NCBI GenBank assembly: GCA_945874765.1
Contig: CAMCHQ010000006.1
Location: forward strand, 1-64,000
Direction of reading: 5' to 3'
Source of the DNA: an uncultured Clostridia bacterium
GTDB lineage: Bacteria > Bacillota > Clostridia > Oscillospirales > Acutalibacteraceae
Length of the DNA stretch: 64,000 nt
The translations under genes and the position numbers were made by a program. How positions within the stretch are numbered: the stretch's first letter is position 1; every line of letters starts with the position of its first letter. This document shows, in pieces, positions 6,034 to 15,171 of the stretch. The notes beneath the pieces are model-generated. The model did not search any database and was not told where the DNA came from. It saw only the letters and a list, made by a program, of their open reading frames with translations.

Positions 6034-7233
6034 ATGGGAAAGGATATAAACGGTAAAGAACTGGGGAAGGGAATTACCCAAAGAAATGACGGACGATATA
6101 ATGCAAGAGTAACAATAAATGGTGTGAAGATTAATTTATATGATTATAATTTGTCATTGCTGAAAAAGAATTTAGAAGCAAAAAAATTGAAGGTTTTACG
6201 AGATGATTATTCAACCAGACCTAATATAAGTTTAAATCAATGGTATAAAGATGAATGGTTTCCCGTATATAAATCGCCATATCTAAAAGATGAAGTTAAT
6301 CGTCACAATTATATTGTTCGTTACGAAAATACTTTCGGTAGGTTGCTAGGAAACAGAAGAATTAGTTGCATAACAGAAATACTAATACAAAAAGCAGCTA
6401 ATTCTTTAATAGATGATTTTGGCTACAGTACAAAATTTATAAGAGAAAGCGTTTCCTCATTGAAGGAAGCATTTAATGCAGCTGTGACGAATCATTTGAT
6501 AAGCCGAAATCCGTCTTCAAATATAGTTGTTAAAAATGATAATCTTGTATCGGAGCGTGTAGTTATGACAGATGAACAGCAAATGCAATTTTTAAATATT
6601 GCAAAACACAGATATTACAGTGAGGTGTATCAAATACTATTGTCTACAGGAATGAGAATAGGCGAATTGACAGGACTTCAATGGGATGACATTGATTTTG
6701 AAAATAAAGAAATTCATATCAGGCACTCTATGCAGACGGCTTATCTTAACGGTAAGAAAATTTTGAATATGACAACACCGAAAACTTCTAACTCAATTCG
6801 TGATATCCCGATGTTTGACGGTGTTGAAAAGTTGTTTGTTTCTTGGAAAGAAAAACAAGATAAAGCTAAAAAAGAATTGGGTAGACGATGGAGATTGCCT
6901 AAAGAATTTGAAAATTTGGTTTTTACAAGTTCTTTGGGTTCACCATTAACAAGATATGTTCTTTCAAATGATATAAATAAAATAGTTAGTATATTGAATA
7001 AAAACGAAGAATATTTGGCAGAACAGGAAAACAGAAAACCACAAAAGTTTCCGAAAATTCATCCACATTCGTTTAGACATACTTTTGCAACCCGATGTTT
7101 TGAGAAAAACTTGAAACCTGTTTTCATTATGAGTATAATGGGACACAGTAATTATGAAACTACATTGTCCTATACTCATTTGCTGAAAAAATCAAACGAC
7201 CAACAGGTCAGTTTGGCAGGTTCTTTTGTATGA
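6034..7233 (+). CDS. int: Tyrosine integrase of ICE A
   Basis: A 399-residue site-specific recombinase. Residues about 10-60 form an arm-binding domain (KGITQRNDGRYNARVTING), then a core-binding helical region and a catalytic domain with R in TGMRIGELTG, HSFRHTFATR, GHSNYETT and nucleophile Y in SYTHL. The start is ATG 6034, placed 8 nt after GAGG and matching the start of the ICE B integrase (MGKD); the track's start at 6019 overlaps that ribosome site. It would integrate and excise ICE A. The arm-binding part differs from the ICE B enzyme, consistent with different arm sites. Confidence 0.95.
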   Translation: MGKDINGKELGKGITQRNDGRYNARVTINGVKINLYDYNLSLLKKNLEAKKLKVLRDDYSTRPNISLNQWYKDEWFPVYKSPYLKDEVNRHNYIVRYENTFGRLLGNRRISCITEILIQKAANSLIDDFGYSTKFIRESVSSLKEAFNAAVTNHLISRNPSSNIVVKNDNLVSERVVMTDEQQMQFLNIAKHRYYSEVYQILLSTGMRIGELTGLQWDDIDFENKEIHIRHSMQTAYLNGKKILNMTTPKTSNSIRDIPMFDGVEKLFVSWKEKQDKAKKELGRRWRLPKEFENLVFTSSLGSPLTRYVLSNDINKIVSILNKNEEYLAEQENRKPQKFPKIHPHSFRHTFATRCFEKNLKPVFIMSIMGHSNYETTLSYTHLLKKSNDQQVSLAGSFV

Positions 7234-7265
7234 TTTTTAGTTGAAAATATTAGTTGATTTGCATT

Positions 7266-7352
7266 ATGATAAGTTGCGATAATCTATGATATGAATTTGC
7301 GTAAAAATTTTTTTGCGTATTTAGTTTTGAGTTTTTGCGTAAAGAATGCGTA
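7266..7352. repeat. GCGTA repeats at the right end of ICE A (candidate integrase arm sites)
   Basis: TTTGCGTA occurs at 7296-7303, 7312-7319 and 7334-7341, with ATGCGTA at 7346-7352. Just before them GATAATCTATGATATGA resembles GATAGTTTATGATATGA at the ICE B right end (60946-60970 region). Short repeats beside int at an element end are typical of arm-type binding sites. The assignment is inferred. Confidence 0.45.
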
Positions 7353-7414
7353 TTGATTATCTCGATTGGTCTAAAGCCTTATGAATACTGGCTTTTGAAA
7401 AAATACTTTGCAAA

Positions 7415-7430
7415 GCAAATCAACGGCTAA
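7415..7430. repeat. Sequence shared by both ICE right ends
   Basis: AAATCAACGGCTAA (7417-7430) recurs at 61111-61124, in the same position relative to the end-proximal hairpin. It supports homology of the two ends. It could be part of the attachment region. Confidence 0.4.
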
Positions 7431-7463
7431 GACTTCTGCAAAAATTTCAAAAAAATTTGATTT

Positions 7464-7501
7464 AAACGGCTTAAAACCAACGGTTTTAAGCCGTTTTTAC
7501 A
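7464..7501 (+). terminator. Strong hairpin at the ICE A right end
   Basis: A perfect 15-bp stem, AAACGGCTTAAAACC (7464-7478) with its complement (7482-7496), is followed by TTAC. ICE B ends with a similar hairpin of different sequence (61158-61190). The 9-mer GTTTTTACA, shared by both ends, overlaps this point and is a candidate junction sequence. Confidence 0.7.
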
Positions 7502-7514
7502 TGTCAAATAAAAA

Positions 7515-7633
7515 TGAGGCAAAATTTGCTTAATTATCATAATTTATCATAATTTTTCGTATCGTTTTGAGGCGAAATTTGGGCAGAAACTGAGGCAAAT
7601 ATGAAGTAAAGAATCTTCTGCTAAGTTGCCTCA
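7515..7633. repeat. TGAGGC repeats at the left end of ICE B
   Basis: TGAGGCAAAATTTG (7515-7528), TGAGGCGAAATTTG (7568-7581), TGAGGCAAAT (7591-7600) and inverted TTGCCTCA (7626-7633). Similar sequences (TGTGGCAAAAT, TTTGGGGCGAT, TTGAGGTAGCC) occur at the right end at 60965-61048. They may be integrase arm sites, or sites bound by ParB, since parA follows. TTATCATAATTTATCATAAT (7532-7551) is a further repeat here. Confidence 0.5.
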
Positions 7634-7733
7634 AAAATAACATATATCAAATATTCTAAATTATTAGGTGTGTAATTATAGAAATATAACTGCACGCCTT
7701 TATTTTTTTTCTTAAAAATAGAAAGGGGATATA

Positions 7734-8564
7734 ATGATGTCAAAATGCAAAACGATTGCGATATGCAATCAAAAAGGTGGTGTTGGAAAGACAACCACAA
7801 CAGTAAATCTCGGTGTAGGATTAGCAATGAAAGGTAAAAGAGTTTTGCTTGTTGATGCAGACCCACAGGGAGATTTAACAGTAAGTCTTGGGTGGAAAGA
7901 TAATGACAATTTATCAATTACACTCGCAAACAAGATTATGGACTTTATTCAAGATAAGAACAGTTTCCCTGATGATGTTATTCTTCATCATGCGGAGGGC
8001 GTAGATTTAATTCCGGCAAATTTGGAATTGTCTGCACTTGAATTAAGCCTTGTTAATGCTATGAGCAGAGAGGTAGCACTTAAAGGATATTTGAATACAG
8101 TTAAAGATAAGTATGATTATATCCTTATTGATTGTATGCCCTCACTCAGTATGATAACGGTTAATGCTCTTTCCTCCGCAGATAGTGTAATTATTCCTGT
8201 TCAGGCACAATTCCTTTCTGCAAAGGGTATGCAACAGCTCGTACAAACCATAGCAAAGGTAAAAAGGCAAATTAACCCTCATTTGAAAATTGACGGAGTT
8301 CTCTTTACTCTCGTCGACAGCAGGACAAATCTTGCGAAAAGTACGCAGGATGCTATTAAATTTGCTTATGGTAAGAATGTTAAAATATTTAATACTAATA
8401 TACCTATTGCAATTAAGGCTGCTGAAACAAGCTCAAAGGGAAAAAGCATATATACTTACGCTCCAAAAAGCACAGTAGCACAGGCTTATGAAGAATTGAC
8501 AAAGGAGGTGCTCGGAATTGCGCAAAGAGAGAAACACAGATTTTATGCTGAACAGTTTAGATGA
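7734..8564 (+). CDS. parA: ParA-type partition ATPase
   Basis: A 276-residue cytoplasmic ATPase with the deviant Walker A motif KGGVGKTTTT at residues about 14-23, Walker A' VDADPQGDLT and Walker B ILIDCMPS. ParA/Soj proteins move DNA or help segregate the excised circular element together with ParB. The start is ATG 7734 after AAAGGGGAT. It overlaps parB by 47 nt. As the first gene after the ICE left end it probably begins the backbone operon. Confidence 0.95.
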   Translation: MMSKCKTIAICNQKGGVGKTTTTVNLGVGLAMKGKRVLLVDADPQGDLTVSLGWKDNDNLSITLANKIMDFIQDKNSFPDDVILHHAEGVDLIPANLELSALELSLVNAMSREVALKGYLNTVKDKYDYILIDCMPSLSMITVNALSSADSVIIPVQAQFLSAKGMQQLVQTIAKVKRQINPHLKIDGVLFTLVDSRTNLAKSTQDAIKFAYGKNVKIFNTNIPIAIKAAETSSKGKSIYTYAPKSTVAQAYEELTKEVLGIAQREKHRFYAEQFR

Positions 8565-9456
8565 TTTGTTTACATCTCAAAACGAGAGAGATAACGGATA
8601 TTTGCCTAATATACAGGATATTCCGTTAGAACTTCTTGACGATTTCCCTAACCACCCATTCAAAGTGCGTGATGATGAAGATATGCTCAAGCTCATTGGA
8701 AGTGTTTCCGAGCGTGGTGTTCTCGTTCCTGCCATTGTAAGACCAAAGGCAGATGGCAGATATGAACTCATATCAGGACACCGAAGAAAAAGAGCAAGCG
8801 AATGTGCTGAAAAGAAAACACTTCGTTGTATGGTATCGGATTTAGATGATGATGCCGCTACTATTATAATGGTAGATAGTAATATTCAAAGAACTGATAT
8901 ATTACCAAGTGAAAAAGCATTTGCTTATAAGATGAAACTTGATGCAATGAAACATCAAGGACAACGCACAGATTTAACTTCTCGCCCAGTGGGCAAGAAG
9001 TTATTATCAATAGAAAAACTTGCCGAAGATGTAGATGAAAGTTCAAGACAAATTCAACGATATGTTCGCTTGACTTATCTTGTGCCGGAACTTCTTGAAA
9101 TGGTTGACGAAGGCAGAATTAAAATGCGACCTGCCGTAGAAATATCATATCTTGATGAAGATAATCAGCGTGATTTGGTAGATGCCATTGATACGGAAGA
9201 TTGCACACCCTCACACGCACAAACTATCAAAATGCGTAAATTCTTTGACGAGGGCAAATTAAGTTCTGATATCATAACATCAATTATGCAAGAGGAAAAA
9301 CCAAATCAAAAGGAAAAAATTGTCATTCCAAACAAGACGGTTGAGAAATATATCCCAAAGTCCATTCCTGCCGAAAAAAGACAGGATTATGTTTGCAAGG
9401 CTTTGGAGCATTACGGTAAATATTTGCAAAGAATGAGGGATAGAGAAAGCAGGTAA
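8518..9456 (+). CDS. parB: ParB/Spo0J-type partition protein
   Basis: A 312-residue DNA-binding protein. Residues about 20-120 hold the ParB N-terminal domain, with HPFKVRDDEDMLKLIGSV and the CTP-binding GHRRKRASE motif. Then come a KorB-like helix-turn-helix (SIEKLAEDVDESSRQIQRYV) and a C-terminal part for dimerisation. The start is TTG 8518 following AAAGGAGGTG, inside the parA gene. It works with ParA in maintenance of the circular ICE or as a regulator. The candidate binding repeats are upstream of parA. Confidence 0.94.
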   Translation: MRKERNTDFMLNSLDDLFTSQNERDNGYLPNIQDIPLELLDDFPNHPFKVRDDEDMLKLIGSVSERGVLVPAIVRPKADGRYELISGHRRKRASECAEKKTLRCMVSDLDDDAATIIMVDSNIQRTDILPSEKAFAYKMKLDAMKHQGQRTDLTSRPVGKKLLSIEKLAEDVDESSRQIQRYVRLTYLVPELLEMVDEGRIKMRPAVEISYLDEDNQRDLVDAIDTEDCTPSHAQTIKMRKFFDEGKLSSDIITSIMQEEKPNQKEKIVIPNKTVEKYIPKSIPAEKRQDYVCKALEHYGKYLQRMRDRESR

Positions 9457-9666
9457 TGTAATTACAAATTTTCTCTATCCCTTTCCCACACCCTAACCCT
9501 AATAATTCAATAACCTACCGAAAAGAGTAAACTATCTCTATCAAGAGAGTGTTTATAAATTCAACAACATAGAGAAAGAAGTGATGCTTATGATTTGATT
9601 ATTAAATCGCACTATTGCTTTTCAAATTACACAGGAGTAATATGAAAGTGAAAGGAGCGATTGATT

Positions 9667-10230
9667 ATGAAAAAAGTCGGTTTAATAGCAACGATTGTGA
9701 TTGCAGCAATGCTTATTGCGGGTTGTGGAAATAGCAATAACGCTGATAATAAGACAACAGTTAATGAAAGTTTGGCTGTTTCTTTTTCGGTTGGTAATAC
9801 AGAAAATAGCAATAGTGAAATTGACAAAGAAAATCAAAGCAGTACAGAGGTTACTACAACGGAGCCAACTACTGCTGAAACTACCACACGAAAAGAAACA
9901 ACTACAACTCAAAAAGCAACACAAAGCAAAACAACCACCAAATCTGCCACAAAGCAGAGTACAACTCAAACGAAACAAACCACTACAAAAAAAGAAACCA
10001 CAACCAAAAAAGTGACTACCACAAAGAAAGTCACAACAACTGAAGAAGTATGGGACTGTAATGTTGACGGTCATACTTCCGAAACAGGTCAAATAGGTTG
10101 GGTAAACAGTTTTGACGAAGCACAAGAAAAGACATTGAGATATATTGACGAAAATGCTGACTCAGGTAATTTTAGAGTTGAACAATGCCATATCTGCGGA
10201 AAATATACAGCGTATGTGACTTTGCATTAG
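9667..10230 (+). CDS. Threonine-rich lipoprotein
   Basis: A 187-residue predicted lipoprotein. The signal peptide ends in the lipobox LIAGC with Cys at residue 20. It is followed by a long Thr/Lys-rich low-complexity linker (residues about 60-125) and a small C-terminal domain with CHICGKYTAYV and an upstream Cys, which could bind metal or form disulfides. The linker looks like a wall-spanning spacer that places the C-terminal domain at the surface. The start is ATG 9667 after AAAGGAG. It stands alone between parB and the adhesin and has its own terminator. The function is unknown. Confidence 0.85.
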   Translation: MKKVGLIATIVIAAMLIAGCGNSNNADNKTTVNESLAVSFSVGNTENSNSEIDKENQSSTEVTTTEPTTAETTTRKETTTTQKATQSKTTTKSATKQSTTQTKQTTTKKETTTKKVTTTKKVTTTEEVWDCNVDGHTSETGQIGWVNSFDEAQEKTLRYIDENADSGNFRVEQCHICGKYTAYVTLH

Positions 10231-10243
10231 AAGTTAATGCAAC

Positions 10244-10277
10244 AAAAAGAGCCGAGATCTAATCGGCTCTTTTTTTG
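10244..10277 (+). terminator. Terminator after the lipoprotein gene
   Basis: AAAAAGAGCCGA pairs with TCGGCTCTTTTT around a 7-nt loop and ends in a T7 run. Confidence 0.88.
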
Positions 10278-10309
10278 TTTCTAAATTTTAAGTGAAAGGA
10301 TGGATTTTT

Positions 10310-13300
10310 TTGAAAAAGAAATTCAAACAGTTAGTGGCAATGCTTTTGTCATTGCTTATTATCATTTCAACATTTCCGGCAACGGTTTATGCGTCAACCT
10401 TCATAACAGATATGAATAGTGACGCAGAGTTCGGTATAGTGAGTGGAAGTTACGATAAATACGGACACGAGATGCACTATGCCAAATATGACGGCAAAAC
10501 ATATATTGTGTTTTGTGTGCAGTATGAAAAGACTTCTCCTACGGGTACAACATACGAATACGGAAAAGATTTTGTTAAGTATGTAAACCGTTCGGGAGAT
10601 ACTTACAGGAAAATAGCCGACTATATCGCATTCGGATATACATTGCAGTACGGTGACGGTTTACCAAACACAAAAGCAGAATGGATTGCCGCCTGTTGTA
10701 CGCAACAATTTGTTTGGGAAACGCTCGGTGTTAATCCCACAAGATCATCGTGGGACAGCACATATATGAGTGATAGTCTGTATAAATCTTGGCTTGCCGA
10801 CACAGAGGACTTGATTGATTTGTACTATAACAAGCAAGTATCCTTTAACGGCAGTATAAAGACAATCAATCTCGGTGGCTCTGTTACTCTTACAGACTCA
10901 AATGGTGTGCTGAAATATTATCCGACATTTTCAAAAACAATTGATAAAGTTACTTTTTCGCACACAAAAGGCGAAAACAAGTTGACAGTATCAGTTGCAG
11001 AAAACTGCACAACTCATTCAGTTAAATTCAAATCTGTATCGCATAATATTTTTATGGATTTACCAACAGGAGATAGTTATGATTCCGATACAATGAACTA
11101 TGTGTATTTTGATTTTGACAACGGAGATATTCAAAATCTTATGTTTTCAAAACAAGCCGATCCGCAGACTTTCGCTGTTGATATTAATGTTCAGTTCGGT
11201 AATTTAAAAATCACAAAGACATCAGAGGATAATATCGTTAAAGGAATGGTGTTTACCGTTAAAGGAAACGGTAAAACCTACACAATGACTACCGATGCAA
11301 ACGGTACGGCAGAGCTTAACAATATTCCTGTTGGTACTTATACAATAAGTGAAAACGATATTATCAGATATGTTAAACAGACAGACAAAACCGTTACAGT
11401 ATCAGACGGAAAAACAGCTAATGTGTCATTTAATAATATCTTGAAGAAATTCAGGGTAACTGTTACCAAGAGTGATATTGAAGAAGGACATGCACAGGGT
11501 GATGCCAAATTAAGCGGCGCAGTATATGGTATCTATAAAGGAGAACAGCTCATTGATACCTATACAACTGATGAAAACGCATCTTTCGCAACAAAGTATT
11601 ATGTTTGTGATGATGATTGGACTATCCGTGAAATCACGGCAAGCGAGGGATATTTGCTTGATACCCGTGTGCATAAAGTCGGTGCAGAGCCTAAGCTCTA
11701 TACCGTTGAATTCAATGACACGGCAAATGCAGTAACAGAACAGGTCATCAAAGGCAACATTGCTATTATCAAGCATACAGATGACGGCTCTACTCAAATT
11801 GAAACTGCTGAAAAAGGTGCAGAATTTCAAATCTATCTTAAATCGGCAGGCTCATTTGTAAATGCAGACAAGGACGAAAGAGATACCATCGTTTGTGATG
11901 AGGACGGTTTTGCAAGTTCAAAACTTTTGCCCTACGGTGTTTACACAGTACACCAAACAAAAGGTTGGGACGGACGAGAGAAAATAAAGGACTTTGATGT
12001 GTTTATCAACTCTGACGGCAAGACCTATAAATTCCTTATCAACAATGCTAACTTTGAAAGCTATCTCAAGGTTGTAAAACTTGATAAGGAAACAGGAAAA
12101 CAGATTGCATACGAGGGTGCGGCTTTTGAAATATATGATAGTGACGGACACCGTGTTAATATGCAATTTACCTATCCGCAGGTAACAACAATTCACACAT
12201 TCTATACCAATAGCGAGGGTTATCTCATAACTCCCGAAAAGCTCCCATATGGTGATTATACACTCGTTGAAGTTCAGGCTCCATACGGATATGTTCTTGA
12301 CTCAACACCTATTCCGTTTACCATTACACAGGAAAACAGTTCAACTGATACAGGTGTAACGGTAGTTAAGGTTAAAGCAAGAGATATGGCACAGAAAGGC
12401 ACAATCAGCATTACAAAAACAGGCGAAATCTTTTCAAGTGTTGATGTAACCGATGATGTTTACACACCACAGTATAGTGTTGGAAATCTTAAGGATGCAG
12501 TATTCGAAATTTACGCAGCCGAGGACATTACAACACTTGACGGAACAATAAGATACTATCAGGGCGAGAAGGTCGATGAGATTACCACCGGAGCAAATGG
12601 CATTGCAAAATCAAAGCAGTTATACCTCGGTAAATATACAGTAATCGAGAAAACTGCTCCAAACGGCTTTGTAAATTCAAACGAACAGTATGATGTAGAA
12701 CTGACTTATGCAGGACAGAATGTTTCTGTTACCTCAACTGCTCTTACTGTCAACAATGACAGACAGAAAGTAACTGTATCACTTGAAAAAGCACTTGAAA
12801 AAGATAAGCTCTTTAATATCGGTGATAATGACGAAATCTTGTCTGTTAAGTTTGGTGTTTTTGCAAATGAAGATATAATTGCCGCAGATGGCTCAATTAT
12901 TCCAAAAGATGCATTAATAACTTATGCAAATTGCAATGAGAAAGGTAAGATCTCCTTTGGTTGTGATTTACCAATCGGTTACAGGTTTTATGTTAAGGAA
13001 ATCGCAACAGATGAGCAGTATATTCTTTCCGATACAAAATACGAGTTTGAAACTGCTTATGCCGGACAGGAAACAGAAGTCATTGCAATAAATATCAATG
13101 ACGGCAAGCCGATTGATAACACTATTAAAAGAGGAAAGGTATCAGGCGTAAAGAAAGACGAAAACGGCAACGCACTCGGCGGAGCTTTAATAGGTCTATT
13201 CAAAGCAGACACAACAGAATACACAAAGGAAAATGCCTTAATGACTGCCACATCTGCTGATGACGGCAGTTTTTATTTTGACAATGTGCCTTATGGTAAT

Positions 13301-14134
13301 TGGTGTGTTAGAGAAATAGCGCCCCCTACTGCTTTTGTTCTCAATGAGCAGATTTTTGATGTCAACATAGCCGAAAATGAACAGGTAGTTGAAATTGAAA
13401 TTGTCAACAAATTTATACGAGGCAATATCGCTTTAACAAAGGTTGACAAGGACTATCCCGATAACAGGCTCACAGGAGCAGAATTTGAAGTATTTGAGGA
13501 TACTAACGGCAATGGCAAATATGACAACGAGGATAAGTCAGTCGGCAAATTAACCGAAATTGAAACAGGTATTTATGCTATGAATGACCTTGTTTACGGT
13601 CAGTATTTTGTCCGTGAAATTAAGGCACCTGAAAACTTCCTCCTTGACGAAAATGTTTATTCTGTATTCATTGATACAGACGGCAAAACCTACATTGTCG
13701 AAAATGAGGCAGGTGTAGGCTTTATCAATGCTGCTATGACAGGCTCGCTGAAAATCATCAAAACATCTTCGGACGGTAAAGTGGAGGGCTTTTCTTTCCG
13801 TGTAACAGGTGTAAACGGATATGACAAAACATTCAAGACCGATAAAAACGGAGAAATCCTCATTGAAAACCTCCGTATCGGCGAATATCACATAGCAGAG
13901 GTTTCGGACAAGGTTTCCGCAGGCTACATCTTGGCTGATGATAAGGACGCAACTGTTAAGGCAGATGCAACTACCATAGTTAAGATGCACAACGAGAAGA
14001 AAAAGACTCCAAAAACAAGTGATAACATCAACAAGAGAGCATTAGCTACGGCTATGAGCGTATCTGCACTTGGAGCAGTATCACTTGCTTGTTATCTTCT
14101 CAAAAAGAAAAAGAACAATAAGGAGGAAAAGTAA
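10310..14134 (+). CDS. Wall-anchored thioester/Cna-B adhesin
   Basis: A 1274-residue surface protein. It has a signal peptide (about 1-28) and an N-terminal thioester-type domain with Cys in FCVQYEK (near residue 72) and Gln in CCTQQFVWE (near 132), the pair that makes a reactive Cys-Gln bond in host-binding adhesins. About nine Cna-B/SpaA repeats follow, each with a Lys near its start and an E..AP.(G/F)(Y/F).L-type end, as needed for isopeptide bonds. The C-terminus has a TPKTSD sorting signal, a hydrophobic segment and a KKKKNNKEEK tail. The start is TTG 10310 after AAAGGATGG. The sortase at 38142 is a likely partner. Confidence 0.92.
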   Translation: MKKKFKQLVAMLLSLLIIISTFPATVYASTFITDMNSDAEFGIVSGSYDKYGHEMHYAKYDGKTYIVFCVQYEKTSPTGTTYEYGKDFVKYVNRSGDTYRKIADYIAFGYTLQYGDGLPNTKAEWIAACCTQQFVWETLGVNPTRSSWDSTYMSDSLYKSWLADTEDLIDLYYNKQVSFNGSIKTINLGGSVTLTDSNGVLKYYPTFSKTIDKVTFSHTKGENKLTVSVAENCTTHSVKFKSVSHNIFMDLPTGDSYDSDTMNYVYFDFDNGDIQNLMFSKQADPQTFAVDINVQFGNLKITKTSEDNIVKGMVFTVKGNGKTYTMTTDANGTAELNNIPVGTYTISENDIIRYVKQTDKTVTVSDGKTANVSFNNILKKFRVTVTKSDIEEGHAQGDAKLSGAVYGIYKGEQLIDTYTTDENASFATKYYVCDDDWTIREITASEGYLLDTRVHKVGAEPKLYTVEFNDTANAVTEQVIKGNIAIIKHTDDGSTQIETAEKGAEFQIYLKSAGSFVNADKDERDTIVCDEDGFASSKLLPYGVYTVHQTKGWDGREKIKDFDVFINSDGKTYKFLINNANFESYLKVVKLDKETGKQIAYEGAAFEIYDSDGHRVNMQFTYPQVTTIHTFYTNSEGYLITPEKLPYGDYTLVEVQAPYGYVLDSTPIPFTITQENSSTDTGVTVVKVKARDMAQKGTISITKTGEIFSSVDVTDDVYTPQYSVGNLKDAVFEIYAAEDITTLDGTIRYYQGEKVDEITTGANGIAKSKQLYLGKYTVIEKTAPNGFVNSNEQYDVELTYAGQNVSVTSTALTVNNDRQKVTVSLEKALEKDKLFNIGDNDEILSVKFGVFANEDIIAADGSIIPKDALITYANCNEKGKISFGCDLPIGYRFYVKEIATDEQYILSDTKYEFETAYAGQETEVIAININDGKPIDNTIKRGKVSGVKKDENGNALGGALIGLFKADTTEYTKENALMTATSADDGSFYFDNVPYGNWCVREIAPPTAFVLNEQIFDVNIAENEQVVEIEIVNKFIRGNIALTKVDKDYPDNRLTGAEFEVFEDTNGNGKYDNEDKSVGKLTEIETGIYAMNDLVYGQYFVREIKAPENFLLDENVYSVFIDTDGKTYIVENEAGVGFINAAMTGSLKIIKTSSDGKVEGFSFRVTGVNGYDKTFKTDKNGEILIENLRIGEYHIAEVSDKVSAGYILADDKDATVKADATTIVKMHNEKKKTPKTSDNINKRALATAMSVSALGAVSLACYLLKKKKNNKEEK

Positions 14135-14226
14135 TGGAGCCAAAGGCTATTATAGGCATTGTTATTGTTGTGGCAATCGTTGTTGCAATCGTGATTATGC
14201 AGATAAAAAGAAAAAGTAAAGACTAA
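14134..14226 (+). CDS. Small single-pass membrane protein
   Basis: A 30-residue ORF too short for the track. Its ATG overlaps the adhesin stop codon (TAATG) and AGGAGG lies about 8 nt upstream. The product is MEPK, one long hydrophobic helix (AIIGIVIVVAIVVAIVIM) and a basic tail QIKRKSKD. The coupling suggests co-translation with the adhesin, perhaps as an anchoring or export helper; the function is unknown. Confidence 0.6.
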   Translation: MEPKAIIGIVIVVAIVVAIVIMQIKRKSKD

Positions 14227-14240
14227 ATTCAGTACTCAAT

Positions 14241-14270
14241 GGGCAGTAAAGTTTTGGCTGTCCTTTTTTA
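14241..14270 (+). terminator. Terminator after the adhesin operon
   Basis: GGGCAG pairs with CTGTCC (one G-U pair) around an 11-nt loop and is followed by T6. Confidence 0.65.
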
Positions 14271-14320
14271 TTGAAAAAAATTTAATTAAATGAGTCTTAA
14301 CTGAAAAAGAGTGATTTTAT

Positions 14321-14902
14321 ATGAATGAAAGCAAAAGAATCATAACTGATTACGAGATTATTCAGTCATTTTATGTTGGAGAAAAAGAGGTTGTTGTAGG
14401 CGAAAACAAAAATGCCGAATACAGATATATTTGCGGCTATTACGAAAGTAACGAAATCTTTGAAAGGATAAATGATTGCAGAGCAAGCAATGATTATCTT
14501 GATATTATGACCTTGTTTTGTGATAGAGCAAAGGAACAAGTAGAGTTGTGTAAACAAACACAAAAAACTGAAATCGGAATTTTAACACCTGATATGTATT
14601 CTCCTGTTGATATTTATGATGATTTAACAGGCAAAGTAGTTGTCGAAAAAATTGACAATCTCCGTAGAGAATATCAAAACGCAGAAAATCAACTTTTCTA
14701 TGTAACAGGTGGTAACGGAGCAAAGCCTAACGCAAGAGGAACAAAGGTTTTTGGCTATTCCTTTGCAAGCAAAAAGCATTGCTATATCCGCCGATATGAT
14801 GTTGAAGGTGTTGTCGATAAAGCAACATTACCCGAATGGGTAAAGACAGACCTTGCCGAAATAATAAAGCAGATTAAGCGAGAAGAAAAGGAGGTTAGAT
14901 AA
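14321..14902 (+). CDS. Conserved ICE protein of unknown function
   Basis: A 193-residue soluble protein with no signal peptide, membrane segment or catalytic motif that I recognise. It has charged helical regions and a Gly-rich loop (YVTGGNGAKPNARG) near residue 130. It begins a closely packed series of small genes leading to the 2960-residue methylase-helicase; the next gene starts on its stop codon (TAATG). Such series of small accessory proteins are typical of Tn1549-like ICE backbones. The ribosome site is weak (AAGAGTGAT). Confidence 0.6.
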   Translation: MNESKRIITDYEIIQSFYVGEKEVVVGENKNAEYRYICGYYESNEIFERINDCRASNDYLDIMTLFCDRAKEQVELCKQTQKTEIGILTPDMYSPVDIYDDLTGKVVVEKIDNLRREYQNAENQLFYVTGGNGAKPNARGTKVFGYSFASKKHCYIRRYDVEGVVDKATLPEWVKTDLAEIIKQIKREEKEVR

Positions 14903-15171
14903 TGGATATTCGCACTAATGCAGGATACATCATTACCGATTGCGTCCATATCGGTGAAACTGAATTTGTACTTGGTGTTCATTCAAAACACCCTGATATG
15001 TTCGTTACTTGGGAATACAACAAGGAAAATGACAGCTATTTTTGGGGACACTATCACACCGACTTGCTTGCAGCTCAAAAGGATTTGAATAAAAGGTGTC
15101 AAGACGAAATAAAGCGTTATGAATGCCTTTATGGTCGTGATAAAAACAAAGAACGGGATATTGAAAGATGA
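14902..15171 (+). CDS. Small conserved ICE protein
   Basis: An 89-residue soluble protein with an aromatic-rich middle (MFVTWEYNKENDSYFWGHYH) and a charged C-terminal helix ending in NKERDIER. The ending ...ER is shared with other proteins of this cluster (DMER, EIER, NIER, EFER), which hints at a common short tail. AAGGAGG precedes the ATG. It overlaps the previous stop codon and the next start codon. Function unknown. Confidence 0.65.
   Translation: MDIRTNAGYIITDCVHIGETEFVLGVHSKHPDMFVTWEYNKENDSYFWGHYHTDLLAAQKDLNKRCQDEIKRYECLYGRDKNKERDIER

Larger units (their letters stand above)
1..7501. mobile_element. ICE 'A', right-hand part (left end not seen)
   Basis: An Agr-like cargo locus is followed by a sigma-like protein, a structured noncoding region, a MazF-like protein, Xis and a tyrosine integrase. 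The same module in the same order recurs at 57.3-60.2 kb at the right end of ICE B. The right limit is placed near a strong hairpin and the sequence GTTTTTACA (7493-7501), which recurs at 61196-61204. The left limit is outside the window or unrecognised, so inclusion of bases 1-300 is a guess. Confidence 0.5.

Noticed and set aside
7515-7633. CRISPR-like array at the left end of ICE B
   Set aside because: Repeats are short, unevenly spaced and in both orientations; no cas genes.
9641-9727. Short ORF (about 28 codons) after AGGAG overlapping the lipoprotein start
   Set aside because: Could be a leader peptide, but the product has no recognisable feature and the ribosome site of the lipoprotein itself is good. 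Too weak to call.
9682-10125. 147-residue Cys/Phe-rich ORF on the minus strand
   Set aside because: Exact antisense of the Thr-rich lipoprotein repeats; its odd composition is a by-product of ACA/ACT codons.
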